Source of the DNA: Siniperca chuatsi | Taxonomy: Eukaryota; Chordata; Actinopteri; Centrarchiformes; Sinipercidae | Reading direction: 5' to 3' | NCBI RefSeq assembly: GCF_020085105.1 | Contig: NC_058056.1 | Coordinates: 13,204,929-13,268,928, forward strand | DNA: 64,000 nt | In this document: positions 49,335 to 61,605 of the stretch, piece after piece | Position numbering within the stretch: the stretch's first letter is position 1 | How the letters are laid out: each line of letters begins with the position of its first letter | Program-made: the position numbers and the translations under genes | Notes under the pieces: generated by a model | Told to the model about the DNA's origin: nothing | Databases searched by the model: none | The model's input: only the letters and a program-made list of their open reading frames with translations

Positions 49335-49914
49335 GCTCAAATAAAATGAAACACACAACAATGTTTCTGAGCATGTGCGCATGCAGACATACTCATAAAC
49401 ACTTTCTTACTTATTTATGCACTCACACCCCATCCAAACACACATGCATTTGCAGGCCCACATGCTAGCATGCACGAAATTTAGTCAACCTACTGTATAT
49501 GTCAGGATTTGCTGAGTGCCATCACACTACGAGGCAATGTCATCTTTGACAGATATAAACAGTCAAATTGACAGCAGAAACATTCAAAGAGACGAACTGG
49601 GTGATCCCTGTGTAGTGTTAAAAGCAATTAGGAATCGGTTTTCAAACACCCCACCCATTTTCAAAATCCAGATGTACACACACTAATTGTCTGACAGCAT
49701 CGACTACTTGCTCCCATATCTGGTTCATCCTCCGTTCAGACTTTTTCTCCCTGGCTGGGGTACTGTTTCCATTCATATTACAGCTGCAGGAGCAGTGAGC
49801 TTGTTTTCCTCATCCTGCGGGCTGTTTGGGGGACTGTGCAGAGTTGCTCTCGTCAGCTTAGCGACGCTTATGAAAGCCCTGTCCCAGTCCCCTGCTCTGC
49901 CTGCCAGAGCTGTA
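46953..49914. other. Non-coding stretch with one AT-rich candidate element and a CA repeat
   Basis: Around 47680-47960 homeodomain-like words cluster (CATCTAATTAAAGC, CTTTAATTATCTC, TTTAATTAGAAA) next to a run of C at about 47758-47768 and a G-rich tract near 47840. The CA microsatellite 49284-49332 lies at the end. No gene recognised. Confidence 0.35.
49284..49332. repeat. (CA)n microsatellite, about 24 units
   Basis: Uninterrupted CA dinucleotides in the gene desert. Confidence 0.95.
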
Positions 49915-50170
49915 AGGGAAGGCATTATTATCATTATATTAATGTGACATTAATTGCTTTTACTTTTTCACTCCATTAAGTGTGCTCTATCTCTTTGGGA
50001 GCCTGGCCAGATGGTTTATCACTTCCTGTGCTGTTGGTAGCACCATTAATGGGCTAAGACACTGGGCTATAAAATAATTGCGCCGCAGTGTAGGAAATGT
50101 TCATCGCGCTAATTGAAAAGTAATTGCGGAGGTATAGTGCAACTGTCACGCCATAAAAGCCTGTCATAGG
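49915..50170. promoter_or_regulatory. Candidate homeodomain-rich regulatory element
   Basis: TATTAATGTG, CATTAATTGC, CCATTAAGTG, CCATTAATGG (perfect palindrome, near 50043), AATAATTGCGCC, GCTAATTGAAAAG and TAATTGCGG occur within 250 bases of non-repetitive sequence. Several share the extended TAATTGC form. Enhancer-like by composition only. Confidence 0.35.
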
Positions 50171-53100
50171 AGAGGAGGAGGGCTTTCTAGTAAAAGGCTA
50201 TTGTTTGCAGTCATACAGTACAGTAAGTGGTCAGCCTTTATGCTAAATGTTAACAGGGGCAATGATCCATTGAAAACATGACTCTTTTATTTTCTACCAA
50301 CTCACATATTAATGTAATAAATATATCACAGCAATTCTCTTTTATACTGTAGTGATTTACATTATCTTAGTGTTTTGTTATGTCTGTGAACCATGTCTAC
50401 ATATTGTAAAATTAACACTGTGGGCAGGGTGATATGAGTCAATTAAAGGAGTAAAATAATAATGCAGGTGCTGTGATGTGACATCGGAGTGCAAGTAATA
50501 CCTTCATATTAACGGGTGGGGGAAACTGCAGTGCAGGATGGTGATTTTTTTTAAATGGGACAGGTATTAGATCAAACCGGGTGTGTTATAGCAGAGCTGT
50601 AAACTATTGGTTAAAAACAAGAAAACATGCAGAGCAGTGAGAGGTGGACTATTTCAGTTGTTTCTGCAGACACAAAACAAGCAGAGTCTGAATCAATGAC
50701 TTTAGTGACCAAAACATATATTCTGACTTTTGTTTGCCCTGTGCTTTCTCAAGTGTAATCTAACATTTCCCAGTGTGTGCGTACAGTAAGTGGATGTGCA
50801 TGTGGATGCGTACATGTGAGCCACACAGCATGTTCACCCTCATGGGTAGTCACCTTTCACATAACATTTGGTGCATCCCTGATTTTCCACTATACCACAT
50901 ATCTTGTGGAGATATAAATCAGACTTACAATTCCAATACCCACAGCGCCATCAGTAATGAGATATGATTTACTTCTAATGAACTTTGGATATTACATCGC
51001 AGAACCAAGAGTGTTAAATCGTTAAAGTGTTAATGTAACATTATTAAATGCCATTAAGTTGGCAATTAATCAGCTTGAAAAATAAAAGTGTTTTACTGCT
51101 CCAAAACCTATAGATTTCTAATTTCTTCACAATAGAGTGATGCGAAATAAATCCTTGCAGAAGCTTCTTATGCTGAGAAGATCCTATGAAGTTGTTGACA
51201 CCACAGCAAATACTCAAAGGGCATAAAACAAACATCTTAGTTGACAAACATTCAAAACCCGGAGTCATAAACATTTTCAAAAGTATTTTTCCTGAACCTC
51301 AGAGCTGTGGGATGTGTGCGGATGCTACTAAGTGAGGGTCCACAGTTTGTGTCTGTCCCTTTATTGATGAAAGCTTGTTGTTTGAGGTGACGCTGTGGGT
51401 TAACGGAAGGGCTGGTGGGCGTTCGTTTAAGCCGTCATTACTAAAACAAAGCAGCCTCTCGCTGCTTATCAGCCCCTCATCGACTCCCCTTCTAGCCCCT
51501 GTCGCCCGGCCAATCCAACGTATTGACACCCATTGACTGGGACTTGAGGAAGAACAGGATGGTGAACTTGTCTGGCACAGATCAGGGTCAGGGCAAGGGA
51601 CAGGGGGTGGGGATGTTTGTTTGTGTGTGTGTGTGTGTCTACGAGACCCCCCGCATTCTCCCGCATGGATCCAATAGTGCTGTGTGCGCTCCAAATCAAT
51701 GACATGGGGTGAAAGTGAGGCCTGAAATTGGAGTGATTGATTCCAGCAGTTATGATGCTGCAGTCATTGATGCCTTTTGATTTGCACTACTCTTCTTTCA
51801 ATCCTTACTTCCAAAAGGGCCGCGTGCGGCATATAAACTGTAAAAACGGTGTGTGTGTGGGCCGCTTTGAGGAAGGAATAAATTCTTTCTAGGTCAAGCA
51901 ACCTGCATGAACTGCGAGCCACTTCAACCCTTCACCCAATTGCCCCTCCTTCCCTCGTTCTCTCCTCCTTCCCAAGGTCAATATCCTCAACAATTAGTCC
52001 GAAGAGGAGGAGGAGGATTTGAAGCATGGTCGCACCCTCTCCAAATGCCCCCTCAAGGGCTTCGGGGGGCAGCAACGGTATGTCAGACTAAAGTGAAAAG
52101 TGTACCCATTCCCTCTTTATGTCTCCATTTTCTACCCTCATTAGGGCCATTCATGAGCACTTAGAGGCCCCCCTGCACATCCACACATCACCCCGGTCAG
52201 GTCTACCCTCTCCTCGATGCACCTTTACCAATCAAATAACTATCATTAAAAGCCTGTGTGTGTGAGAGTGTGTGTGAGTGTGAAAGAGAGACAGACAAAG
52301 CAAGAGAGGCAGTCACAAAGATAGTTGTATCCATATAGCATGGTCATACTAATGTAATATTGATTGGTCCCAGTCACCATGGCACCAGGACAACAGTCCA
52401 GTCCTGCTGGCCACTGGTCAGTCTCCCAGCAGCCTCTTTTATCGCTCTCCTCCCCCACTTGGCTGCCTGGATGATCCATACTGCAGCAGATTAAAAGGCA
52501 TGGCTCTCTGTGTCTTTGCGTGGAGCTCTGTAACCTATAGCGCAGACAGGACAGCAGCGTCAGAGGACAAAATCGAAGTGTATTCATAAACTTCATCCTC
52601 AAAGCAGCAAATCGTCGTAAATCTCCGGCTCATGCTCTTCTCCTCTCTTTATTCTCTCTCTCTCTCTGCCAATGCCCGCTGGCCTGTCGAGCCTCAGAGG
52701 AAGGCAGTCGTCAGGGAGGAAGAAGAGTGTGAAAATACAACCAGGTGAAGCAAGTACAAATGTTGAGCTCAGAGAAAGTGTGTGAGAGTTTATGTGCAGT
52801 GCTACAGAAAAAAAACCCCGAGACATAATCATTACACTCAGCTCAGGATTTGTTCTCACCCACTTTCTAACATACATGGAGAAACTTTCCTCTGTTGTAC
52901 AAAACACAGTGGTGAGTTGACGTCATTTTGAATTCCAAATATCTGAGACTGTTTCTTCAGTTGTTTTGTCTGGACAGCTGCGCCCTTCCGTCCACCAGAC
53001 CACACACACACACACTGAGAAATGAGGGATCGAAGGTTTGCAGTAGCAAAAATTGCAGCAGAAGAGAAGTGCATTTTTTTTTCTTGATGTCTCAGCTGCC

Positions 53101-54963
53101 TGAAAACAACTAGCACAGGACTCCATTTTTGATTCGAGTGAGTGATTTGCATAGAAAAGTTCATAAGCACGGGACATAAGGATATGGTCGTAAAAGAGGG
53201 CAATAAAAAATTTAACTATGACAGAATATTAAAAGTGGCAGTAAATTGAAGGCAGGCTGCAGAATGACCCTTGTGGAGTGACTTACTCGGTTGGGACTGC
53301 TAATCTCAGCGTGTGAGAGGGGCACTCACTGTACACAGAGAATAAAACATCTCCTGCCGACCCCTGACAGATATGGTTGTCTCTCACACTTTAATCCTGC
53401 TGGATAGTTAAGATTTAAGATAATGACACAACGACTTTCACGTTGATGCCGACATTGAATCTTTTTAAGAGTCCTCCTGCTGCCGATCCGGGACGGCCTG
53501 TCAGCCACTGGCAGTGAAAGAGTTGAATGTCTTGCGCATACTCGTTTCCCGATGTCAGGAAGAAATTGTTCGTAACATCGGCCCCTCACACTTGTCTCAA
53601 CTCATTTATTTCAGCCAAGGTCTGCGGATATAAATAAAAGGAAATGTTACTGGAGCATTTAAACTCGGCACCAGCCTTGAGACCAGTAATGTAACCACAT
53701 ATCATCAAAAGTGCTGAATCTCCCTTTGTCACCTCACATGACGTGCAATTCTTCCAAAAATATTCACATTTTGTTGCCATTCATACAAATAAATAATCAC
53801 AGAAAGCCAGGACGGCCCTTTAAAGCTGACCTCTACAGTAACACTGAGTGTCCATCAGATTTATCATGTGGCTACTAAAAATAGAGCTTTGATATTGTTT
53901 ACCACCCACAAGCATTTTCTTTAACACATTTCATCTCAGCTGGATTTAAGGTTTTTTTAATCATGAATGCAGTTCAACAGGTGGTCCATAGATGGAGCTC
54001 TTCTCATTAGAATATACATTACACTACATTACAAGGCTGTCCCGCGCTGTCCTTCATTCTTCAACAGCAACAGAGGTGAGCTGCAGCATGCGCTCTACCT
54101 TTGCCTGCCCTCTGTGTAAGCAGAAAAAAAAGGCTGCTGGAAAACAAACATGCTGCCTTATTGAGCGAGAATTGTTGAGATATATTTAACTTTGTCTTAA
54201 AAGGATATAGTGACCATTTTAATAGTTGTGTTTCTCTGCCTTACTTAACACACTGGACCCCTTGTGAGCGAGTGTCAAACCACAAACCACTGGGTCCCCG
54301 GAGCAGTATGACTTAATTGAGCTATCCTGGGAAATCTAATTACAATAATGCACAGAGGATTGTGTAATATTCCCTCTGCTTCTGCTCTAACACCTATCCC
54401 TCACACACACACGCGCGCACACATGCACACACTCGCTCACATGCTTACACACACACACACAGATAAAATGTGAGGGAGGGCGAGGGAAGAGACACAGACA
54501 TGTGTTAGGAGGTTGTGGATAGGCAACAACTGCAACAACCGTAAAACATTTCACGGGAGATGTTTTAATCACGATTCATGGGCCAGTAAACCTTTAAACA
54601 GCAGTCAGTCAGATCTGCTGGGCAGTGAAGACAAAACAATGACAGTGTTATGTGATCAAAGAGTGCAGCATGGGGACAAAATAACGTCACTTCTTTGTTT
54701 TTTCAAATTGCAACATTTTTCCTACTTCCTCAAAGTTTGTGAGAAGCATAAGAGAAACAGTTTAGCTGAAGGTGGGCAGGTGACACAGGAGAACATATTA
54801 GAACAAAAGCACTTTTAATTTGCTCATTTGATATCACACTGTACAGCTGGGCAATGATCATAGCCATATCACTGTAGAGAGTTATTGAGCAAATCACGGC
54901 AATTCAAACGCAGCCATATGCAGTGTATCTCAGTGCTGCTGCGGCCAAGAGACAAGCTATAGA

Positions 54964-54970
<7 letters not shown>
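50171..54970. other. Non-coding stretch; nothing distinct seen
   Basis: AT-rich with a short TG run near 51618-51638 and CT-rich patches around 52640. Open frames (for example 51299-51694 minus and 52856-53203 minus) have no recognisable homology. Confidence 0.35.

Positions 54971-55032
<62 letters not shown>
54971..55032. repeat. (CA)n microsatellite, about 31 units
   Basis: Uninterrupted CA dinucleotides; one of the longest pure CA tracts in the window. Confidence 0.97.
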
Positions 55033-55033
<1 letters not shown>

Positions 55034-55703
55034 TTCTACAATAATCTATCCTCTGACTGTGCTCATTGACAGTGTTAATTCCACTGAAAAGTGTCCTAAA
55101 TTGCCTGCCGATATGTGAGCTTGTACAGCACAAAGACAAAAAGAGGAGTCCTGCAGCTGTACACTGAAGGCATTGACGCTTGTCAGGCAGAGGCAACCTG
55201 TGCGTCTGGTATGGACTGACAATGTTAGAGGCACTTTGGGTCGCTGCATTTTGCACGAGCAACACTACAAAGGGAAATGACAGGACATTGAACACTGAAA
55301 TGAATACATTTGTATGATTGTGTAAGGTAAGATTTATTTGAGAGTTCTTGCGTGCGCGTGTGTGGTGTAAAAACAGAAGCATATCAAGGGCTGGAAAGCA
55401 GATGTGATTTGTGTATAGTTTATTATAGAGTCAGTATGTGTGTGTGTATGAGGTCTGTTTGTGATTGAGTGCAAGGTCAAAGGGACACAGGGGAGAGACG
55501 ATGGGGAGAGCGGTGGTGAACTAAGAGGGGGGTTGCTACTGTGCCCAAGGCCATACCCGCACAGACGGACACCATATTGAAATTAGCAAATGGACTGCAT
55601 AGTGTCGCTTGCTGCCCCATTTGCGGTCCCCTCTTCTCCTGGTGATATACACATGCACCCAGTGAAGGGACATCACCGTTTCAAAGGGGCAGCGTGGGTG
55701 GGG

Positions 55704-55710
55704 TATAAAG
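55704..55710 (+). promoter_or_regulatory. Isolated TATA-box-like motif
   Basis: TATAAAG within a G-rich context (GGGGTATAAAGGGGG). No start site, open frame or splice donor of note follows. A single such motif is expected by chance in 38 kb, so it is weak. Confidence 0.15.
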
Positions 55711-56397
55711 GGGGTGGCTAACCTCCCCCACTGTCCTAAAATGAAATGGGTCGACTCTTATTTATTTACAACATGTTTTGCACTCATCCCATAACACTGT
55801 AAATTACCTGCATGGTCAAGGCTCCTTTCTCAGGCAAGGAGAGAGGACAGAAAAGGACATAAAACATGTGATCTATATGATATTTAATTCAGGAATCACA
55901 TATGATCTGTCAATTTCCATATATCACGCTTTATGAGTCATATTTTAAATACAAAATCACGTTTATGAATATAAATGTGTGAATTACGAGCGGTCATATG
56001 TGTTATATGATGTACAATATGTCTATAGGCCCCAGACAGAGTGGCTTGCCAATATTTATGAGATTTCTACAGTATATCTCGTAAGAGGATAAGGGACGGG
56101 TGATTTCCTTGCAGGGGTCTTAGGTGGTTGATCACGGATTTGTTTCTCACATGGTGTGCAGTCTCATCATGCTGTTGACTATTTGACTCACTGTTCATCT
56201 CTTTCTGAAATGCAAATGACATGAAAATGGAAAAAAGGATGATCACAAATAAAAAATATGATGCAGTGCATTTTATGACCTGAAATACTTAATACTTGTA
56301 ATTTATTGTTAGAAAACATGTTTGGTTTGTTTGATACAAGAAAGCTTGACACTTACTTGAACTTAATTGCAAAGCAGGCAGCAATGGAGACAATACG

Positions 56398-56398
<1 letters not shown>

Positions 56399-56436
<38 letters not shown>
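56399..56436. repeat. Compound (CT)n-(GT)n microsatellite
   Basis: About 13 CT units followed directly by about 5 GT units. Confidence 0.9.
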
Positions 56437-57373
56437 CAGAGAGAATTCCATCAGAGGGAACTCTCTCGGGACCAGACCTGGTCTCTAGCTGAAAAAAGGC
56501 AGGGGCCTCCTCCATTAAGGCAAACAAGTGCATTTGCTTTAAGGGCAGTGGAGATTTCTAACCTTTGGTTGACATGCCGAAAAGGTCAGGCCCATCCGTG
56601 GCTTCCCTCCGGAGTTGAGCCTGACCATTTCCTCCCTGCTCCTTTGGACCCCACGAAATTCCAGGATCGACGGTACCAACAAGTGTAGATAGTCAGCAAA
56701 TGAAACATGAGAAAATTTGTCTTTCTGCTTAAATCACAGCTCACTAATTTTGGCAGCTTGGTCAGGATATCTAGCAACCTAATAATTAGTCCACTAAAAT
56801 CAGTATGTCTATTTGGTAAAGAAAAAAAAAGAAAGGGAAAATTACAAATTTATGAATATAAGCAATTCTAATATCTGTTTTCAGATTTAAAAATTCTAAA
56901 ACATGCCCAGAAAATAAGAACACTCACACCTGCACACTCAGATAAAGCAAATGTCTTAATATAATTCAAAACACAGGCCCGACCCACAGTAATAACACCG
57001 TAATTGTGTTAAACGCCTGTGAAGTGAGCACACACAGAACCCTGTGTGAGTTTTTCTCCATTTGATGGACGTATCCATGGTTATCAATGTTCCTTATCTC
57101 CCTTCATTATTTCCAAACCAGTGGTTAAATTGGAAAAGCCCATAAGAACGTGTGAATACATGGCAGAGGCAATAAAACAGTAGGGAGAAGAGTCGCCCCC
57201 CCCCCCACGTCCCACAACGGTGTTTTCCTTGGGTGGAGGGAGATACATTCAGCAGATAGTTAGAAATATTTCTGCTCCCCCCACAGCTTCATATCAGTGA
57301 GCAGCACAGATAAAGATACAGTTGGGCAAATATATCTCAAATGAAGGAACAAAACCCTTCACTTGCAGTTATC

Positions 57374-57384
57374 TTGTGTGTGTA

Positions 57385-57414
<30 letters not shown>
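57374..57414. repeat. (TG)n microsatellite, interrupted
   Basis: TG dinucleotides broken once by TATGCG near the start. Confidence 0.9.
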
Positions 57415-57415
<1 letters not shown>

Positions 57416-58632
57416 ACAGTTTATTACATGCCCGCTCTCTCACAGTGCTTGTGTTCCTACAATGTTCAAGTGTGAGAGAATGCAAGTGCACTGATTTTAG
57501 CTAAAAGCAGTATTTTCTCTGCAGCACTGGAGAGTCAGTGTGATCTCATCCTAACAGGGATCCTGTGTGGCGGTGCCTGGGTGGTGCGCTTCTCTCTGCA
57601 TACATTTGAGACTTCTTCTCAGGGGATTTTGTGGGTTCGCTTTAATTTCTGTAGTGCTTATCAGCTAAAATAGCGAAGCTTGTTCATGCAGCTCCTTCTG
57701 AAAGACCATAACCACAGTTTGGCCCAGAAACACACTGATGTCACTTATGGAACACAGGACCTGATATAATATCTCATTTCCTTTTTTGCTCCAGATTTTT
57801 GTCTGACACCTGCAGCAGACTGATATTAGATCAGAAAATGGGTATTTAAACTGTAACTGCCAAAAGTCTCGCCTTTCACTGTATGATTGCATAATGGCCT
57901 GATGAAAAATGTAACCAGAGTCATTTGACAAACTGGGACAAAGGTCCGCTGATGGCCATTAGGTTTTTTTAGGACAGCAGCTCAGCCATGCATTAAGTGT
58001 TGAGGAGAGCAGGCGTGTAACCTGATAAACGCACAAAACACTGAAGATGGACAATGAGAGGGCGAAATCTCAGATGGCCCGGTCTGTGTGCCTGCTAGGC
58101 ACTTTGGCAGCCTATTGATCAGCCAAAGAGAGTCTTGGGCAGGGTCAGAGGTGTGGGGATGCATAGCTCAGATACTGCTAGTAGTGGGACAGGTACAGGA
58201 CAGCAGTAACCAGGATCTGTTAGGAAATAGATCAACTCTTTTGTTGAAGATCAGACGTGTTGTTGACTGCTGGCACTCACAGTTTCCTCTGTGGAGATGT
58301 GAAATTTCTTCTCCAACATAATACACAACAACAATATAGCAATCTGTCTGCTGTTTGAATTGATGTGACGTAACGTTTCTGTCTGGGACATTGATAGCCC
58401 ACGGTTGTGAAAATGCCCAGCTCCTGTTATTGAATAGTAATTGGCTTGTCGGCCGGTTCCTCCAATTTCACAAATGGAGCAATAAATACACATAACAGAA
58501 TCAGTGGAACAAGAAGAATTCCCATAAAGGTTGGTTGTGCCTCAAAAACAAGAGGAGAGCATAGGGAGCCGAAGGAATGGGGAGGAGGGAGGGGGGCTTA
58601 AAAGAAAATTTGACAAAGGAAAGAAATGAAAA

Positions 58633-58710
<78 letters not shown>

Positions 58711-58729
58711 AACAGAGAGAGAGAGAGAT
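58633..58729. repeat. Compound (GT)n-(GA)n microsatellite
   Basis: About 11 GT units, then about 20 GA units, then an imperfect GA-rich tail. A long purine-only strand follows the GT part. Confidence 0.95.
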
Positions 58730-60250
58730 GGTGGCCCACTCTTCATTTCTGTGCCACAAGCTCTCCCGGGCATTTGCGTGCTCCGTTTTCAACCTAAGTG
58801 TAATTTGAGCTCTGGGTTGATACAAAGTGTATGCAGCAGCTCTGTTCAAACCCAATCACTCACCCTGACGTGTAATCCTTTCCCTCACCATCATCAACGT
58901 TGCTTTGGGAATAATGAAACACACTTAAGCAATACACAGCAGTCATACAGCTGCGAGCGTGGCCGCATCTTGATGAGATGCCTCGTAACTCTAATGAAAG
59001 GTGTTTTGACCTGTCAATGGAGGTAAATGATTGCCTTGCTACTGTATCTGTGGGAAACTTATTGATGGCAATATCTGGTCCAACTGGATGATTTGCATGA
59101 GAAATGAGGAGCACACTGCTTTTAAAATACAGCACCTGGCAACCATGCTCTACATTTTATTTGTGCGGGCCTCTAGATCTCCTTTTTCACTCCCTTCATC
59201 CTCAAGTCATCTTGTCTCTTGTCTTGTGATAGCATTGTTTCCAAGAAGAGGATTATTACAATTAATTGGTTAGCAAGACATTATTTCAAAAAGGGAAATT
59301 GGCTCTTATAATTATATAGAGAAGGGAATACTTTAACTCCCTGGAATATCAGCTTCCTGAAATAATGCAGCTACAGCCCCTCACTTCCCCCACCTCCATC
59401 AGCGTTAGCGTGTCTGCCTGCCTGTTTCCTGTGACGGATCCATTTTCTGCAGTGGCTGCGGTTGATGGCTGGGTGGTTGGGTGGCCTGCGTGAATCTCTG
59501 GCTTGCCTCGCTTTCTGCCACCCATCTGTGGTCTGCTGGGAGCTCTGATCTGCTCTTTGTTCTGTCCCATCGCTGAACTCCCCGTCAGTCAGTGTGTGTG
59601 TAACTGGCCATAGTGGAATAGGTAAATACACTGAGCAGAGGGCAGGGTTAGGGTAAGGGTTGCGCCACTGGGTGAATGACTAAGTAGACACACTATAGTG
59701 ATGGTAAATACAGTGAAGAGCAAATGTGTGTAGCACGTTTTTTTTTTATTTCTCAGCCTTTTTAATAGCTTTTATAATTATGAGGCTTTGTTTTTAGCCA
59801 TGCTAGCGGCATGTTTCTATGGTTGGCAACGTCTGTCTGTCGATTGGTCCACCACTTTGGTCCAGATTGAAATATCTCAACAACTATTGGATGGATCGCC
59901 ATGAAATTTTGTACAGATATTCATGATTCCCAAAGGATGCATCCTAATGATCCCCTACTTTGACCACCAAAAGGTCAAAGTTTTCACTTATCCTGTGAAA
60001 TAGCTCAACATTTACGTGATGGATTGATACAAAAGTTTGTACAGTGGTGTGAAAAAGTGTTTGCCCCTTTCCTGATTTCTTATTTTTTTTTTTATGTTTG
60101 TCACACTTAAATGTTTCAGATCATCATGTTATTATTAAGGGAAAACAAAATCCAAACCTACATGGCCCTGTGTGAAAAAATGATTGCCCCTAAACCTACC
60201 ATGAACTGCCTTTTTAAGGCCATGTCTAGGCTACTCCAAACTGTTGGTAT

Positions 60251-60469
60251 GATGTTCTTTTTCTGAAATGCGGTGTTACTTTTACGCCAGATGTAATGGG
60301 ACACACACCTTCCGAAAAGTTAATTTTTTTTTTGTCCACAGAGTATTTTCCCAAAAGTCTTGATGATCCCCAAGACTTTTGGGAAAATACTAAAGTTGAA
60401 CTTTTCGGAAGGTGTGTGTCCCATTACATCTGGCGTAAAAGTAACACCGCATTTCAGAAAAAGAACATC
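60251..60469. repeat. Perfect 71-bp inverted duplication with inner 20-bp stem
   Basis: Bases 60251-60321 are the exact reverse complement of 60399-60469 (71 of 71 by eye). Inside, 60342-60361 pairs perfectly with 60372-60391 around a 10-base loop. RNA or single-stranded DNA from either strand would form a hairpin of about 91 base pairs with one asymmetric bulge. The right arm is original transposase coding sequence and the left arm is its inverted copy. Confidence 0.93.
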
Positions 60470-60823
60470 ATATCAACAGTAAAATATGGTGATGGTAGTG
60501 TGATGGTCTGGGGCTGTTTTGCTGCTTCAGGACCTGGAAGACTTGCTGTGATAAATGGAACCATGAATTCTGCTGTCTACCAAAAACTCCTGAAGGAGAA
60601 TGTCCGGCCATCTGTTCGTGACCTCAAGCTGAAGCGAACTTGGGTTCTGCAGCAGGACAATGATCCAAAACACACCAGCAAGTCCACTTCTGAATGGCTG
60701 AAGAAGAACAAAATGAAGACTTTGGAGTGGCCTAGTCAAAGTCCTGACCTGAATCCTATTGAGATGCTGTGGCATGACCTTAAAAAGGTAGTTCATGCTC
60801 GAAAACTCCTCCAATGTGGCTGA
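60296..60823 (+). pseudogene. Truncated Tc1-like transposase
   Basis: The frame retains the C-terminal catalytic core: GRCVSHYIWRKSN, VMVWGCFAASGPG, LQQDNDPKHTSK and PDLNPIEMLWHDLK. The second catalytic Asp codon (GAC, 60656-60658) and the Glu codon (GAG, 60761-60763) are separated by 34 residues, giving DD34E. The DNA-binding N-terminus is absent. At the join WENT/KVELFG the few residues expected to hold the first catalytic Asp (the WTDE block of the family) are missing. A frameshift after HARK causes a stop at 60821; the remaining C-terminal codons continue in another frame to about 60950. The first 20 or so codons come from the inverted segment and are not transposase. Inactive. Confidence 0.9.
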
Positions 60824-61605
60824 ATTACAACAATTCTGCAAAGATGAATGGGCCAAAATTCCTCCACAGTGCTGTAAAAGACTCATTGCAAGTTATCACA
60901 AACGCTTGATTGCAGTTGTTGCTGCTAAGGGTGGCCCAACTATTTATTAGGGGGCAATCACTTTTTCACACAGGGCCATGTAGGTTTGGAATTTGTTTTT
61001 CCTTAATAATAATAACCTTCATTTAAAAACTGCATTTTGTGTTTACTTGTGTTATCTTTGACTAATATTTAAATTTGTTTGATGATCTGAAACAATTAAG
61101 TATGACAAACATGCAAAAAAAAAAAAAAAAAATCAGGAAGGAACATTTTTTCACAGCACTGTAGTTCTAATTCATAGTCCCCAGATGATGTATACTTATG
61201 ACTTTGGTGATCTCCTGACTTTTCCTCTAGTGCCACCATGAGGTTGACATTTGTGGTTTTGAGTGACATGGATTGCAATGGTACAAATATTCTTGTTCCC
61301 CACAGAAGGAACTGCAATAAGTTTTGTGATTCCTTAGCTTTCCTCTAGCCCCAATTGATCATTAGGTCAAACTTTTAATTTGTTCAATACTTTGATTTAT
61401 GTCCAAATACCTGCAAAACTTCCCATCAGTCTCAGCTGTACATTGTGTTTTGTACTAATTAGCAAATGTTAGCATGCTAACACGCGAAACTATGATGGTG
61501 AACATGGTAAAAATTATACCTACTGAACATCGGCATTTAAGCATTGTCATTATGTTAGCATGCTGATGTTAGCACCTTCACAGAGCCGCTAGCATGGACT
61601 CTTGC

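Larger units (their letters stand above)
55033..59796. other. Non-coding stretch with clustered microsatellites
   Basis: Apart from the simple repeats listed separately, the sequence is AT-rich and shows no coding exon, RNA gene or named transposon. A short telomere-like GGGTTAGGGTAAGGGTT occurs near 59645. Confidence 0.35.
60042..61161 (+). mobile_element. Defective Tc1-like (DD34E) DNA transposon
   Basis: Termini are inverted: CAGTGGTGTGAAAAAG on the left and its near complement CAGTGCTGTGAAAAAA on the right, with extended similarity inward (tcctgattt, atgtttgtca, tttcagatcatca). TA duplications flank it (60040-60041 and 61162-61163). It contains a broken transposase and an internal inverted duplication (60251-60469). 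Length of about 1.12 kb is short of the usual 1.3-1.6 kb, consistent with internal loss. Confidence 0.92.
59797..61605. mobile_element. MITE-like repeat, second copy, split by a Tc1 element
   Basis: Same family as 33568-34029: left part 59797-60041 (CCATGCTAGCGGCATG, AACTATTGGATGG, GCCATGAAATTTTGTACAG) and right part 61162-61605 (CAAATACCTGCAAAACTTCC, AGCAAATGTTAGCATGCTAA, GCTAGCATGG). The Tc1 element interrupts it at a TA dinucleotide. Confidence 0.65.

Noticed and set aside
59640..59665. Telomere-like GGGTTAGGGTAAGGGTT
   Set aside because: Only about three imperfect units, too short for an interstitial telomere array.
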